Source: RHKX01 sp046330415
Lineage (GTDB): Bacteria > Actinomycetota > Thermoleophilia > Solirubrobacterales > 70-9
NCBI GenBank assembly: GCA_046330415.1
Contig: JAXLSW010000019.1
Location: 1 to 64,000, forward strand
Reading direction: 5' to 3'
DNA: 64,000 nt
The position numbers were made by a program, and so were the translations under genes. Position 1 is the first letter of the stretch; the number at the start of each line of letters is the position of its first letter. This document shows positions 1-7,733 of this stretch, piece after piece. The notes under the pieces are model-generated. The model had not been told where the DNA came from and did no database searches. It saw only the letters and a list, made by a program, of their open reading frames with translations.

Positions 1-1062
1 CTCGACGTCGGTGGACCGCACCGAGTACGCGCCCCGCGGCCATGCGGTCTCGTCCCAGAGCGTGAGCTCGGCGGCTTCAGGCTCGAGCTCGAGCTCCGGC
101 CACAGCTCCACGAGGCGCTCGAGCCAACGACCGGGATCGCCCGAGCGGGCGTCCAGGTCCTCGAGGACTGGCAGCGAACCGCCCCACGCCCCCACGACGC
201 GTCCACCGATCTCGTCGCTGGGTGTCGTCCAGGCCCAGAACCGGTGCGGCACAGACATCACCGCTCGGGAGGCGGCCGGTGAACGCAGCGGCACCGCGAG
301 CTTCGCGGCGGCGGACATCGGGATGCTCTCGACCACCGACGATGTCTCCGGCGGAAGCGCCGGCTCGATCTCGATCTCTCCCAGAAGCGAGCTCGGCACG
401 GCGAGCACGCAGGCGTCGGCATCGATCGACTCGCGCTCGGTCCGGACCCGCACCCCGGCGGCGTCGTGGTGGATCGCGACGACGTGCTCACCGAGCTCCA
501 CTTTGCGCGGGAGCCCTGCCGCGAGCCCCTCGGCCAGCCGCTGGTTGCCGTCGCGAACGCGTCGCGTCTCGGCCCGGTCGACGAGCTTGGGGACGTCGCC
601 GAGCCAGCGCGCGTCCATCAGATCGAACGCGTAGGCGGCCGCGCTCTGGACCCGGGCGGCGAAGAGGTCGCGAATGGCTGGATCGTCGACCTCTCGCTCG
701 AGCACCAGCGCCGCGGGGGCGTCCGGGTCAGTCGTCGCCGCCGCCGCGACCGCCGCGGCGGCGTCGAGCACCGATTGACGTTCCAAACCTGGGTCGGGCG
801 CGAGCTCGCGGTCGGGATAGCGGATGCCCATGCCGTCGAGGTGGAGACCGAGGCGCGAGGCCGCCTCCTCGGTGGCGTCGTAGCCGGCGGTGATGAACTC
901 CCCGCCCCGCTCGACCAGGCCACCGTTGGGCAGCCTCTCCGACCAGACCCGCCCCCCGATCCGGTCGCTGCGCTCGAGCACGATCACGTCAGCCCCGCCG
1001 CGAGCCAGGGATTCAGCGGCCGCGAGGCCGGCGAGCCCGGCACCGATGACGCAGATCTTCAT
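1..1062 (-). CDS. Flavin-containing amine oxidase, C-terminus beyond the left edge
   Basis: The protein opens with the dinucleotide-binding signature MKICVIGAGLAGLAAAESLA, followed by a second conserved stretch (LERSDRIGGRVWSE, then GGEFI) typical of FAD-dependent amine oxidases of the MAO/PAO family. These oxidise amines to aldehydes and release H2O2. All 354 codons to the window edge are open. The last visible part (LWDETAWPRGAYSV) matches the C-terminal region where a conserved Trp and a G-x-Y lie near the flavin, so only a short tail should be missing. I see no signal peptide, so it is probably cytosolic. The ATG at 1062 is chosen because the GxGxxG fold starts immediately after it. It diverges from the serine dehydratase gene, with a palindromic repeat between them. 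The substrate cannot be told. Confidence 0.85.
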   Translation of the reverse strand, partial: MKICVIGAGLAGLAAAESLARGGADVIVLERSDRIGGRVWSERLPNGGLVERGGEFITAGYDATEEAASRLGLHLDGMGIRYPDRELAPDPGLERQSVLDAAAAVAAAATTDPDAPAALVLEREVDDPAIRDLFAARVQSAAAYAFDLMDARWLGDVPKLVDRAETRRVRDGNQRLAEGLAAGLPRKVELGEHVVAIHHDAAGVRVRTERESIDADACVLAVPSSLLGEIEIEPALPPETSSVVESIPMSAAAKLAVPLRSPAASRAVMSVPHRFWAWTTPSDEIGGRVVGAWGGSLPVLEDLDARSGDPGRWLERLVELWPELELEPEAAELTLWDETAWPRGAYSVRSTDVE

Positions 1063-1118
1063 CCCCGGCAGCTTGACTGGATCGAGAGCCGGGCGCGGGG
1101 CCCCCCATGCACCACCTC

Positions 1119-1168
1119 GCCGAACGTACGGAACTGGGCGCCATGAGGACCCTTCCCGTACGTTCGGC
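1119..1168. repeat. 50-bp palindromic element, copy 1
   Basis: Perfect 13-bp inverted arms (GCCGAACGTACGG at 1119-1131 and its complement at 1156-1168) enclose 24 bp. A second copy with the same arm spacing and 15 of 24 matching interior bases lies at 23100-23149. It fills the gap between two divergent genes, so it could be an operator, a dispersed repeat, or both. Confidence 0.75.
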
Positions 1169-1227
1169 GCGCGGCCGTCGTGGGAGTACGCTCAGACGAC
1201 CAAGCACCCCCGATCCGGAAGCGCACG

Positions 1228-2592
1228 TTGATCAGCTTCTTCGACCTGTTCACGGTGGGCATCGGCCCGTCGAGCTCTCACACCGTTGGGCCCATGCGGG
1301 CCGCTCGGCGCTTCACCGACGCCTTGGGCGCCTCACCGGAGGCGGAGCGGCTCGACCGGGTGTCGGTAGAGCTGTTCGGATCGCTGGGCCTGACCGGCCG
1401 CGGTCACGGGACCGACGCGGCGGTGATCGCCGGGCTCATGGGGTTCAAGCCGGACGAGGTCGACCCGGACCGCATCCCGGAGATCGTCGCCGAGGTTGGA
1501 AGCACTCACGCGCTCGTTTTCAGCGACGGCCGGACGGTGTCGTTCGATCCCGGCGAGGACATGCGGTTCCACGCGGACCGGCGCCTTTCGCATCACCCCA
1601 ACGCGATGCTCTTCGAGGCGTGGGCAGGCGGGGAGCCGGTACTTGCGCAGACGTGGTTCTCAGTTGGAGGCGGGTTCATCGCCACCGAGGCCGAGCTCGA
1701 GGAGGGGCCTTCCACGGATCCCGCCGCGGGCATCCCCTACCCCTTCGCGACGGCGGCGGAGCTGCTGGAGCTGACGAGCGGGACCGGCATGTCGATCGCG
1801 GAGCTGGCGCTGGCCAACGAGCACACCCGCCGGAGCGAGGCGGAGGTCCGTGAGGGCGTCCTCGCGATCTGGGATGCGATGAGGCGCTGCGTCGAGCGCG
1901 GGGTGGCGACCGACGGCGTGCTGCCCGGCGGCCTTCGCGTCAAGCGCCGCGCGCCGGAGATGCATCGTCAGCTCTGCGGGGAGTCGCCGTCGGATCCACT
2001 CGGCCACGTCGACTGGCTCAACGTCTGGGCGCTCGCCGTGAACGAGGAGAACGCGGCGGGGGGCCGAGTCGTCACCGCGCCCACCAACGGGGCGGCCGGG
2101 ATCGTTCCCGCGGTGCTCCACTACTACGACCGGTTCGTCCCCGGCGCCGACGAGGACGGCATCGTCGAGTTCCTGATCACGGCCGGGGCGATCGGCTCGC
2201 TGTTCAAGCAGATGGCGTCGATCTCCGGCGCCGAGGTCGGCTGCCAAGGGGAGGTCGGCTCCGCGTGCTCGATGGCGGCGGGCGGCCTGACCGCCGCGCT
2301 CGGCGGCACCCCGGAGCAGGTCGAGCACGCGGCCGAGATCGCGATGGAGCACAAGCTCGGACTCACCTGCGATCCCGTCGGCGGCCTGGTGCAGATCCCG
2401 TGCATCGAGCGCAACGCGGTCGCCTCGGTGGAGGCCGTGAACGCGGCGCGGATGGCGCTGCGCGGCGACGGCGAGCACAAGGTCTCCCTCGATCAGGTGA
2501 TCAGGACCATGCGCGACACCGGCGCCGACATGCACCACAAGTACAAGGAGACCGCCGAGGGCGGGCTCGCCGTCAACGTCGTCGAGTGCTGA
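1228..2592 (+). CDS. sdaA: L-serine ammonia-lyase (serine dehydratase), iron-sulfur type
   Basis: This is a single-chain L-serine dehydratase, which deaminates serine to pyruvate and ammonia using a 4Fe-4S cluster in the cytosol. The N-terminus has the family motif GIGPSSSHTVGPM. The cluster cysteines are visible in GCQGEVGSACS (near residue 338) and in CDPVGGLVQIPC (near residues 382-393). The middle contains the NEENAAGGRVVTAPTNGAAG block of the alpha domain. I chose the TTG at 1228: it gives 454 residues, the usual length, starts directly at ISFFDLF, and has GGAAG about six bases upstream. A GTG at 1180 would add 16 residues unlike the family. The 3' end overlaps the convergent MYG1-family gene by 20 bp. 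Confidence 0.93.
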   Translation: MISFFDLFTVGIGPSSSHTVGPMRAARRFTDALGASPEAERLDRVSVELFGSLGLTGRGHGTDAAVIAGLMGFKPDEVDPDRIPEIVAEVGSTHALVFSDGRTVSFDPGEDMRFHADRRLSHHPNAMLFEAWAGGEPVLAQTWFSVGGGFIATEAELEEGPSTDPAAGIPYPFATAAELLELTSGTGMSIAELALANEHTRRSEAEVREGVLAIWDAMRRCVERGVATDGVLPGGLRVKRRAPEMHRQLCGESPSDPLGHVDWLNVWALAVNEENAAGGRVVTAPTNGAAGIVPAVLHYYDRFVPGADEDGIVEFLITAGAIGSLFKQMASISGAEVGCQGEVGSACSMAAGGLTAALGGTPEQVEHAAEIAMEHKLGLTCDPVGGLVQIPCIERNAVASVEAVNAARMALRGDGEHKVSLDQVIRTMRDTGADMHHKYKETAEGGLAVNVVEC

Positions 2593-3523
2593 GCGAAGGC
2601 TCTGGGCCGCTCTGGCCGGGCTGCGCGGCGGCGGCGTCGGCAAGCGCCAGCTCCGCCAACCGCTCGGCTCCCGCCTTCGACCTCGCCACCGCGAGGAAGC
2701 GCTTGACGTGACAGAAGAGCGCGTCCTCGACGCCGCTCACGCGGACGAGGTCGTCGTTCTCCAGGCCGGCCCATTCCTCCGGGAGGTCGAGGCGGTTGTC
2801 GAAGGTGCCGAGGGCGGCCGGAACCGTCTCGACCCCGAAGCCCTGGCGCTTGGGGTAGATCACGAGGAGCGCCTCGGGAGCCTCGGTCACGACCACCTGC
2901 TTCCAGGGGACGTTGTCGGGGAGCGTCACGACCCGCGGGTTCCCGGAGTCCGCGGCCGCCGCGATCGCGTCGCGCACGATCCTGATCGCCCGCCTCCCCG
3001 ATGCCGCCGAGGCGATCTCCCGCGCGAGGATCCCAGAGGCGAGCTCGACGGCCGCGTCGAAACGCTCGCGCTCCTCCTCCGCCGGGAGGTCCTCGTCCCA
3101 GCGGGCGTTGAAGCCGCCGATCACGCCGTTGACGGTCATCGGCCGCACGCCCTCGATCAGCGACTCCGTGATCCGCTGGCCGGTGTCGTTGGCGTCGACC
3201 GACTGCACGAGCGTCTCCTCGACGACGTCGGCGACTTCCTGATCGCCATCGCAGATCCGCGCGCCGAACTCGCGCCAGATCAGCCCGAAGGAGGCGTAGC
3301 CGACGCCGTTGTCGCGGACGAGGTCGAAGTCGCGCTGGTGGTGGTCGAAGTCGCCGGTGGCGGGATCGTGGCGAAAGCCAACGTCGACGCGGAGGTCGGC
3401 GGTTGCGAGCAGCTCGGGATCACGCGTCCGGACGATCTCCAGCGGCTCCGGCAGGAGCCCGAGCGCGGCGACGGCGAAGACTTCGTCGGCGTGGAAGGAT
3501 CCGTGGTGGGTTGCGACTTGCAT
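2573..3523 (-). CDS. MYG1-family (UPF0160) DHH-type metal-dependent protein
   Basis: The 316-residue protein starts with THHGSFHADEVFAVAAL, the MYG1/UPF0160 signature, followed by RTRDPELLATADLRVDVG and the DHH motif in DFDHHQRDF. These residues bind metal in the DHH phosphoesterase superfamily. Eukaryotic MYG1 is a 3'-5' RNA exonuclease; bacterial members are little studied, so the substrate here is unknown. The C-terminal half keeps the family blocks GRRAIRIVRDA, LPDNVPWKQVV and LLVIYPK. The start at 3523 was preferred over an in-frame ATG at 3580 because the conserved region begins at once and the upstream ATG would overlap the divergent gene at 3579. No signal peptide or membrane segment is seen. 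Confidence 0.85.
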   Translation of the reverse strand: MQVATHHGSFHADEVFAVAALGLLPEPLEIVRTRDPELLATADLRVDVGFRHDPATGDFDHHQRDFDLVRDNGVGYASFGLIWREFGARICDGDQEVADVVEETLVQSVDANDTGQRITESLIEGVRPMTVNGVIGGFNARWDEDLPAEEERERFDAAVELASGILAREIASAASGRRAIRIVRDAIAAAADSGNPRVVTLPDNVPWKQVVVTEAPEALLVIYPKRQGFGVETVPAALGTFDNRLDLPEEWAGLENDDLVRVSGVEDALFCHVKRFLAVARSKAGAERLAELALADAAAAQPGQSGPEPSLSTRRR

Positions 3524-3578
3524 CAGCGGATGATGACCGTCCGCGGCGCTTGGCCGTTCTGACGTTAGGTTGCCCACC

Positions 3579-4799
3579 ATGAGCAGCTCAGATCGCGACC
3601 ACGACGTCGTCGTCTACGGGGCCACCGGCTTCGTCGGCATCCTCACCGCGAAGTACCTGGCCGAGAACGCCCCGCCGGAGGCCAGGATCGCGCTCGGCGG
3701 TCGCTCCGAGGAGAAGCTCGAGCGCGTCCGCGCCGAGCTCGGCGTCGAGTGGCCGCTCGTCGTCGCCGACAGCGCCGATACGCGGGCGGTCGCCGCGCTT
3801 GCGGAATCCACGCGTGTGGTGGCGAGCACCGTCGGCCCCTACTTCAAGTACGGCAAGCCGCTGGTCGAGGCGTGCGCGGCGGCGGGCACCCACTACGCCG
3901 ACCTCACCGGCGAGGTCCTGTTCATGCGCTGGTCCATCGACAACGCGGACGCGGCGGCTCGCGAGAGCGGCGCCCGGATCGTCCACACCTGCGGGTTCGA
4001 CTCGATCCCCTCCGACATCGGGACCTTCCTCCTGCACGAGGCGGCCGAGGCCGGCGGGCACGGCGGGCTGGGGGAGACCTCCTACGTGGTCAAGCGGACG
4101 CGCGGGGGCCTCAGCGGCGGCACGATCGACTCGGCGCGAACCACCGTCGACGTCGTCAAGAAGGATCCGCCGGCCCGGGGGATCCTCGGTGATCCCTACG
4201 CGCTCAGCCCCGACCGCGCAGCCGATCCCGCCGGCCGCGACGAGCGTGACTCCCTGAAGCCGATCCGCGACGAGCGGCTCGGCGGTTGGCTCGCCCCGTT
4301 CGTCATGGGCAGCGTCAACACCCGCGTGGTGAGGCGCAGCAATGCGCTCCTCGACCACGCCTACGGCGCCGGGTTCCGCTACCGCGAGCTGATGCTCACG
4401 GGCTCCGGCCCGCTCGGGCTCGCGAAGGCGTCGGGAACCTCCGCCGGCATCGCCGGGATGTTCACCGGGATGGCCGTGCCCGGGGCGCGGCAGCTGCTCG
4501 ATCGCGTCCTGCCCGATCCCGGCGAGGGGCCGTCGGAGGAGGCGCGCGAGAAGGGCTTCTTCGACATCGACGTCCACACGACGACGAGCGACGGAACCCG
4601 GCTGCGATGCGAGATCCGTGTCTCCGGCGATCCCGGCTACAAGGCGACCGCGGTGATGCTCGGCGAGAGCGCCCTCTGTCTCGCGCTCGACGACCTCCCC
4701 GACGCCGCCGGCGTGCTGACCCCGGCGACGGCGATGGGCCGGCCGCTCGCCGACCGCCTGAACGCGGCCGGGCACCGCTACGAGGTCGTGCCGGACTGA
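3579..4799 (+). CDS. Saccharopine dehydrogenase-like / trans-acting enoyl reductase family protein
   Basis: 406 residues with an N-terminal Rossmann domain (DVVVYGATGFVGILTAKYLAE), then VVASTVGPYFKYGKPLVEACA and HYADLTGEV, the standard blocks of this NAD(P)-binding family. Further motifs are HTCGFDSIPSDIG and RGGLSGGTIDS. Mycobacterial relatives include the trans-acting enoyl reductase used in complex lipid synthesis, while eukaryotic SCCPDH relatives are of unclear function. A lipid-linked reductase role is therefore plausible but unproven. ATG at 3579 follows the end of the divergent MYG1 gene by 55 bp. The 3' end overlaps the convergent P450 gene by 22 bp. Confidence 0.85.
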   Translation: MSSSDRDHDVVVYGATGFVGILTAKYLAENAPPEARIALGGRSEEKLERVRAELGVEWPLVVADSADTRAVAALAESTRVVASTVGPYFKYGKPLVEACAAAGTHYADLTGEVLFMRWSIDNADAAARESGARIVHTCGFDSIPSDIGTFLLHEAAEAGGHGGLGETSYVVKRTRGGLSGGTIDSARTTVDVVKKDPPARGILGDPYALSPDRAADPAGRDERDSLKPIRDERLGGWLAPFVMGSVNTRVVRRSNALLDHAYGAGFRYRELMLTGSGPLGLAKASGTSAGIAGMFTGMAVPGARQLLDRVLPDPGEGPSEEAREKGFFDIDVHTTTSDGTRLRCEIRVSGDPGYKATAVMLGESALCLALDDLPDAAGVLTPATAMGRPLADRLNAAGHRYEVVPD

Positions 4800-6046
4800 C
4801 CGACCCGAACCGGGATCGAGCGGTACTGGTTGAGGAACGTCGAGCTGAGGCGCTCCGAGGCACCGTCGAGCTCGATCTCCGGGAATCGCCGCAGCGTCTC
4901 CTCGATCCACAGCTTCAGCTCGAGCCGGGCGAGGCCGGCGCCGAGGCAGAAGTGGCGGCCACCGCCGCCGAAGCCCTGGTGGGGGTTCGGGTCCCGGCGG
5001 ACGTCGAAGGTGTCCGGATCTTCGAACACCGTCGCGTCGCGATTCCCCGACACGTACCAGAGGGCGAGCTTGTCACCGGCGGCGATCGCCTGGCCCGCGA
5101 CCTCGGTGTCGCGAGTGGCCGTGCGCCGCATGTAGGCGAAGGCGGGATGGAAGCGGACGAACTCCTCGACGACCTGCTCGAGCGGGACGGCGCCGGAGCG
5201 GACGAGCTCCATCTGCTCGGGGTCATCGAGCAGGCTCTTGATTCCCGAGGTGAAGACCGCGCGCGTCGAGTCGTTGCCGGCGACCATCAGCAGGAAGAAG
5301 AACATCAGCACCTCCTCGTGGGAGAGGCGCTCGCCGTCGATCTCCGCCTCGATGATCGCGGTGGTGAGATCGTCGGCCGGGTTCGACTCGCGCTCGGTGA
5401 TCATCTCGTTCACGTAGGGGATGAACTCCTCGAGCGCCCGCCAGACCTCGCCGAGATCGGGGACGAGGCGGGGGTCCTCGAACGCCGTCGTCCGGTTCGT
5501 CCAGTCGACGAGCCGCTCCGCGTCCTCGCGCGGGACGCCGAGCATGTCGCCGATCACCATCGAGGGGACGTAGACCCCGACGTCCTGCACCAGATCGATG
5601 CGGCCGTCCGGGTTCGCCTCGAGGGCGCGATCCCAGACGAGGTTGATGATCTCGCGCATCCGCTCGGTGTGCTCGATTGCCCGCTTGGGGGTGAAGGCGC
5701 GCTGAACGAGCGACTTGAGCCGGTCGTGGCGGGGCGGATCCTGTGAGATCAGCATGTTCGCCACGAGGTCGATCGGGTCCGGCGCACCCTCCGGCGCCAG
5801 CTTGTCGACGAGGATGATGCTGCGGTCGGAGGAGAACGTCTCGTGATCGCGCCCGACGGCGGCGATGTCCTCGAAGCGGACCACCGACCAGAAGCCCCCC
5901 TCCGCCGGGAAGTCGCCGAGCTCGCTCCAGTGCATGCCGGGCATCTCCCGGAGCTCGCGGAACACCTCGTGCGGGGGTCCGTCCTGCCACAGCTCGAGGT
6001 TGCTGACATCCAGCTCTTCGAGGGAGGGCATCGTCGTTGCGGTCAT
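4778..6046 (-). CDS. Cytochrome P450
   Basis: A 422-residue soluble bacterial P450. Visible landmarks are the I-helix oxygen-activation motif AGNDSTR (near residue 255), the K-helix ExxR (EFVR), and the heme loop FGGGGRHFCLGAGLAR, whose Cys (near residue 367) ligates the heme iron. Overall layout resembles the actinobacterial CYP123/125/142-type steroid and lipid hydroxylases, but the substrate cannot be assigned. No ferredoxin gene is adjacent. The ATG at 6046 has GGAAGGA about nine bases upstream. It is transcribed from a strong promoter that carries an inverted repeat over its -35, facing a TetR gene, so substrate-induced derepression is likely. Confidence 0.95.
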   Translation of the reverse strand: MTATTMPSLEELDVSNLELWQDGPPHEVFRELREMPGMHWSELGDFPAEGGFWSVVRFEDIAAVGRDHETFSSDRSIILVDKLAPEGAPDPIDLVANMLISQDPPRHDRLKSLVQRAFTPKRAIEHTERMREIINLVWDRALEANPDGRIDLVQDVGVYVPSMVIGDMLGVPREDAERLVDWTNRTTAFEDPRLVPDLGEVWRALEEFIPYVNEMITERESNPADDLTTAIIEAEIDGERLSHEEVLMFFFLLMVAGNDSTRAVFTSGIKSLLDDPEQMELVRSGAVPLEQVVEEFVRFHPAFAYMRRTATRDTEVAGQAIAAGDKLALWYVSGNRDATVFEDPDTFDVRRDPNPHQGFGGGGRHFCLGAGLARLELKLWIEETLRRFPEIELDGASERLSSTFLNQYRSIPVRVGQSGTTS

Positions 6047-6090
6047 CGCTTCGTCCTTCCGTGGGTGCTCTCGATCCCTGGGTGACGAGC

Positions 6091-6119
6091 ACCCTAGCCG
6101 TGATGCAACATTCTGTCAA
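6091..6119 (-). promoter_or_regulatory. Sigma-70-type promoter of the P450 gene
   Basis: Read on the minus strand: TTGACA (6119-6114), a 17-base spacer, and TAGGGT (6096-6091). Transcription would begin near 6084 and leave a leader of about 38 bases before the P450 ATG. The -35 hexamer lies in the spacer of the inverted repeat described next. Confidence 0.75.
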
Positions 6120-6129
6120 GATGTTGCAT
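6103..6129. promoter_or_regulatory. Inverted-repeat operator for the adjacent TetR regulator
   Basis: Perfect 9-bp arms ATGCAACAT (6103-6111) and ATGTTGCAT (6121-6129) are separated by 9 bp. The size and symmetry suit a TetR dimer. It covers the -35 of the P450 promoter, and lies about 50 bp before the TetR start, so one site could repress both genes. Confidence 0.75.
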
Positions 6130-6177
6130 AAGCATCGTTCCAACCATGCGTCGCATCTCGTAGGTAGTGTTCCCCGC

Positions 6178-6753
6178 ATGGCTTCCGAGACGGCCGAGAC
6201 GATCTTCAGACGCCCTACCGCCGACGATGCGCTGGCGCTGGCACGCGATCAGTTCCTCGCCGGGGAGCGGGTGGAGATGGGAGCACTCGCGGCTCAGCTC
6301 GGAATCAACCGGACGACGCTTTACCGCTGGGTGGGGGAGCGCGAGCAGCTCATGGGGACTCTCTTCAGCGCCCTCATCGACGAGTGGCTCGAAGCGGTCC
6401 GCGCGGAGCGGGACTACGCGGGCGTCGAGGGCTTCCTCGACATCCTTCGCGGCGTGCTCGAGCTCGGCGCCGAGTTCGAGCCGCTGACCGAGTTCACCCG
6501 GCGCGAGCCGGCGCTCGCCATGCGCGTCCTCAGTGACCGCTCGGGTGCGGTTGCCGCGAACGCCGACGCGACGATCTCCCGACTCCTGTCCGAGGTCGCC
6601 CCCGAGGTCGACCCACCCGAGTCGGTCATCCGCGCGATCAGCGTCGTCTCCCGGACCCTCGTCTGGGCCAACATCGCGACCGATCAGGAGCCGGATGTCG
6701 ACGGCGTGATCGACCTCTCCCGGACCGTGCTCGAGAGCAGCCCGCGGCGCTGA
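6178..6753 (+). CDS. TetR-family transcriptional regulator
   Basis: 191 residues with an N-terminal helix-turn-helix: GERVEMGALAAQLGINRTTLYRWVGEREQLMG has the layout of TetR recognition helices, with TLYRWV in the usual place of xLYxHF. The rest is an all-helical ligand-binding half with no recognisable ligand motif; it is reminiscent of QsdR-type members (low confidence). The ATG at 6178 is chosen because the conserved region follows; in-frame starts upstream (from 6037) would run through the operator and overlap the P450 start. Divergent orientation and the shared inverted repeat make it the probable P450 repressor. Confidence 0.88.
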   Translation: MASETAETIFRRPTADDALALARDQFLAGERVEMGALAAQLGINRTTLYRWVGEREQLMGTLFSALIDEWLEAVRAERDYAGVEGFLDILRGVLELGAEFEPLTEFTRREPALAMRVLSDRSGAVAANADATISRLLSEVAPEVDPPESVIRAISVVSRTLVWANIATDQEPDVDGVIDLSRTVLESSPRR

Positions 6754-6799
6754 GCGCTGCGGCGGATTGCTCGTTCGCGGGGTTCCTCCCAAAAGGGAG

Positions 6800-6829
6800 T
6801 TGACATCGGGCGCCTCCAGTACATACAGT
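6800..6829 (+). promoter_or_regulatory. Promoter of the polyamine-type ABC transporter operon
   Basis: TTGACA (6800-6805), an 18-base spacer and TACAGT (6824-6829). A short hairpin (CTCCC-AAAA-GGGAG, 6786-6799) abuts the -35 and may be a regulator site. The start would be near 6836, so the longer upstream reading frame from 6767 cannot be the translated start. Confidence 0.65.
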
Positions 6830-6844
6830 GAATCCAGAGAAGAG

Positions 6845-7675
6845 TTGGGAGCAGTCGCCGCCAGGAAGCCGACCCTGCGAGACCGCCTAGGCGGCCCGTC
6901 GGCGAGCAAGTGGGGACTCGGCGTCTACGCCGCCATCCTCTTCGCCTTCCTCTACCTGCCGATCGTCGTCATCGCTGTCTTCTCCTTCGTCGACAACGAC
7001 GTCGCCGCGCTCCCGCTCGGCTCCTTCACGTTCGACCGCTACTCCGAGGTGATCCACAACGAGCAGATCGTCTCGGCGCTCGTCAACTCGATCGTGGTCG
7101 GACTCGGCGCGGTCCTGATCGCGGTGAGCATCGGTGTGCCCGGCGCGATGCTCGTCGACCGCTACGACTTCCCCGGCAAGTCGGTCTTCCGCAAGTTCGT
7201 CCTCCTGCCGCTGATCCTCCCAGGCGTCATCACCGGCATCGCCTTCCTCACCTTCTTCAACGCGATCGGCCTCGACCGCTCGCTCCTGACCGTCACCCTC
7301 GCGCACGGGACCGCGCTCGTCTCCACGGTGCTCACCACCGTCTACGCGCGTCTGCTGCGGATGGACCGGGGCCCCGAGCAGGCCTCCCTCGATCTCGGCG
7401 TGCCGCCGCTGAAGACGTTCCGCCTCGTCACCCTGCCCGCGATCCGTACGGCGATCATCGCCAGCGCCCTATTGGCGTTCACCCTCTCCTTCGACGAGAT
7501 CCCCGTGACGATCTTCACCATCGGCGCCGACAACACGCTGCCGATGTACATCTGGTCGGCGCTGCGCAGCGGCACCAAGCTCCCGGAGCTCAACGCCCTC
7601 GCGACGATGATCGCCGTCGGCGGCGCCCTGCTTGTCACCGCATCTGCATTGCTCACCCGGGAGGAGAACCGGTGA
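6845..7675 (+). CDS. ABC transporter permease, PotC-like (spermidine/putrescine type)
   Basis: A hydrophobic inner-membrane permease of the binding-protein-dependent transport family. The first membrane segment is LGVYAAILFAFLYLPIVVIAVFSF, and about six are expected in total. The EAA loop that contacts the ATPase is visible as EQASLDLGVPPLKTFRLVTLP. The first periplasmic loop (FTFDRYSEVI) is typical of PotC. The TTG at 6845 is preferred because it lies just after the promoter; this gives 276 residues. It is the first gene of a five-gene operon. Having a PotC-type permease first and a PotB-type permease fourth is an unusual but functional order. Confidence 0.88.
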   Translation: MGAVAARKPTLRDRLGGPSASKWGLGVYAAILFAFLYLPIVVIAVFSFVDNDVAALPLGSFTFDRYSEVIHNEQIVSALVNSIVVGLGAVLIAVSIGVPGAMLVDRYDFPGKSVFRKFVLLPLILPGVITGIAFLTFFNAIGLDRSLLTVTLAHGTALVSTVLTTVYARLLRMDRGPEQASLDLGVPPLKTFRLVTLPAIRTAIIASALLAFTLSFDEIPVTIFTIGADNTLPMYIWSALRSGTKLPELNALATMIAVGGALLVTASALLTREENR

Positions 7676-7733
7676 GCGTCTCGGGGGAGAACCACAAACC
7701 CAGCTCCGGCTGGATATCAGGATGAGATCGCCC

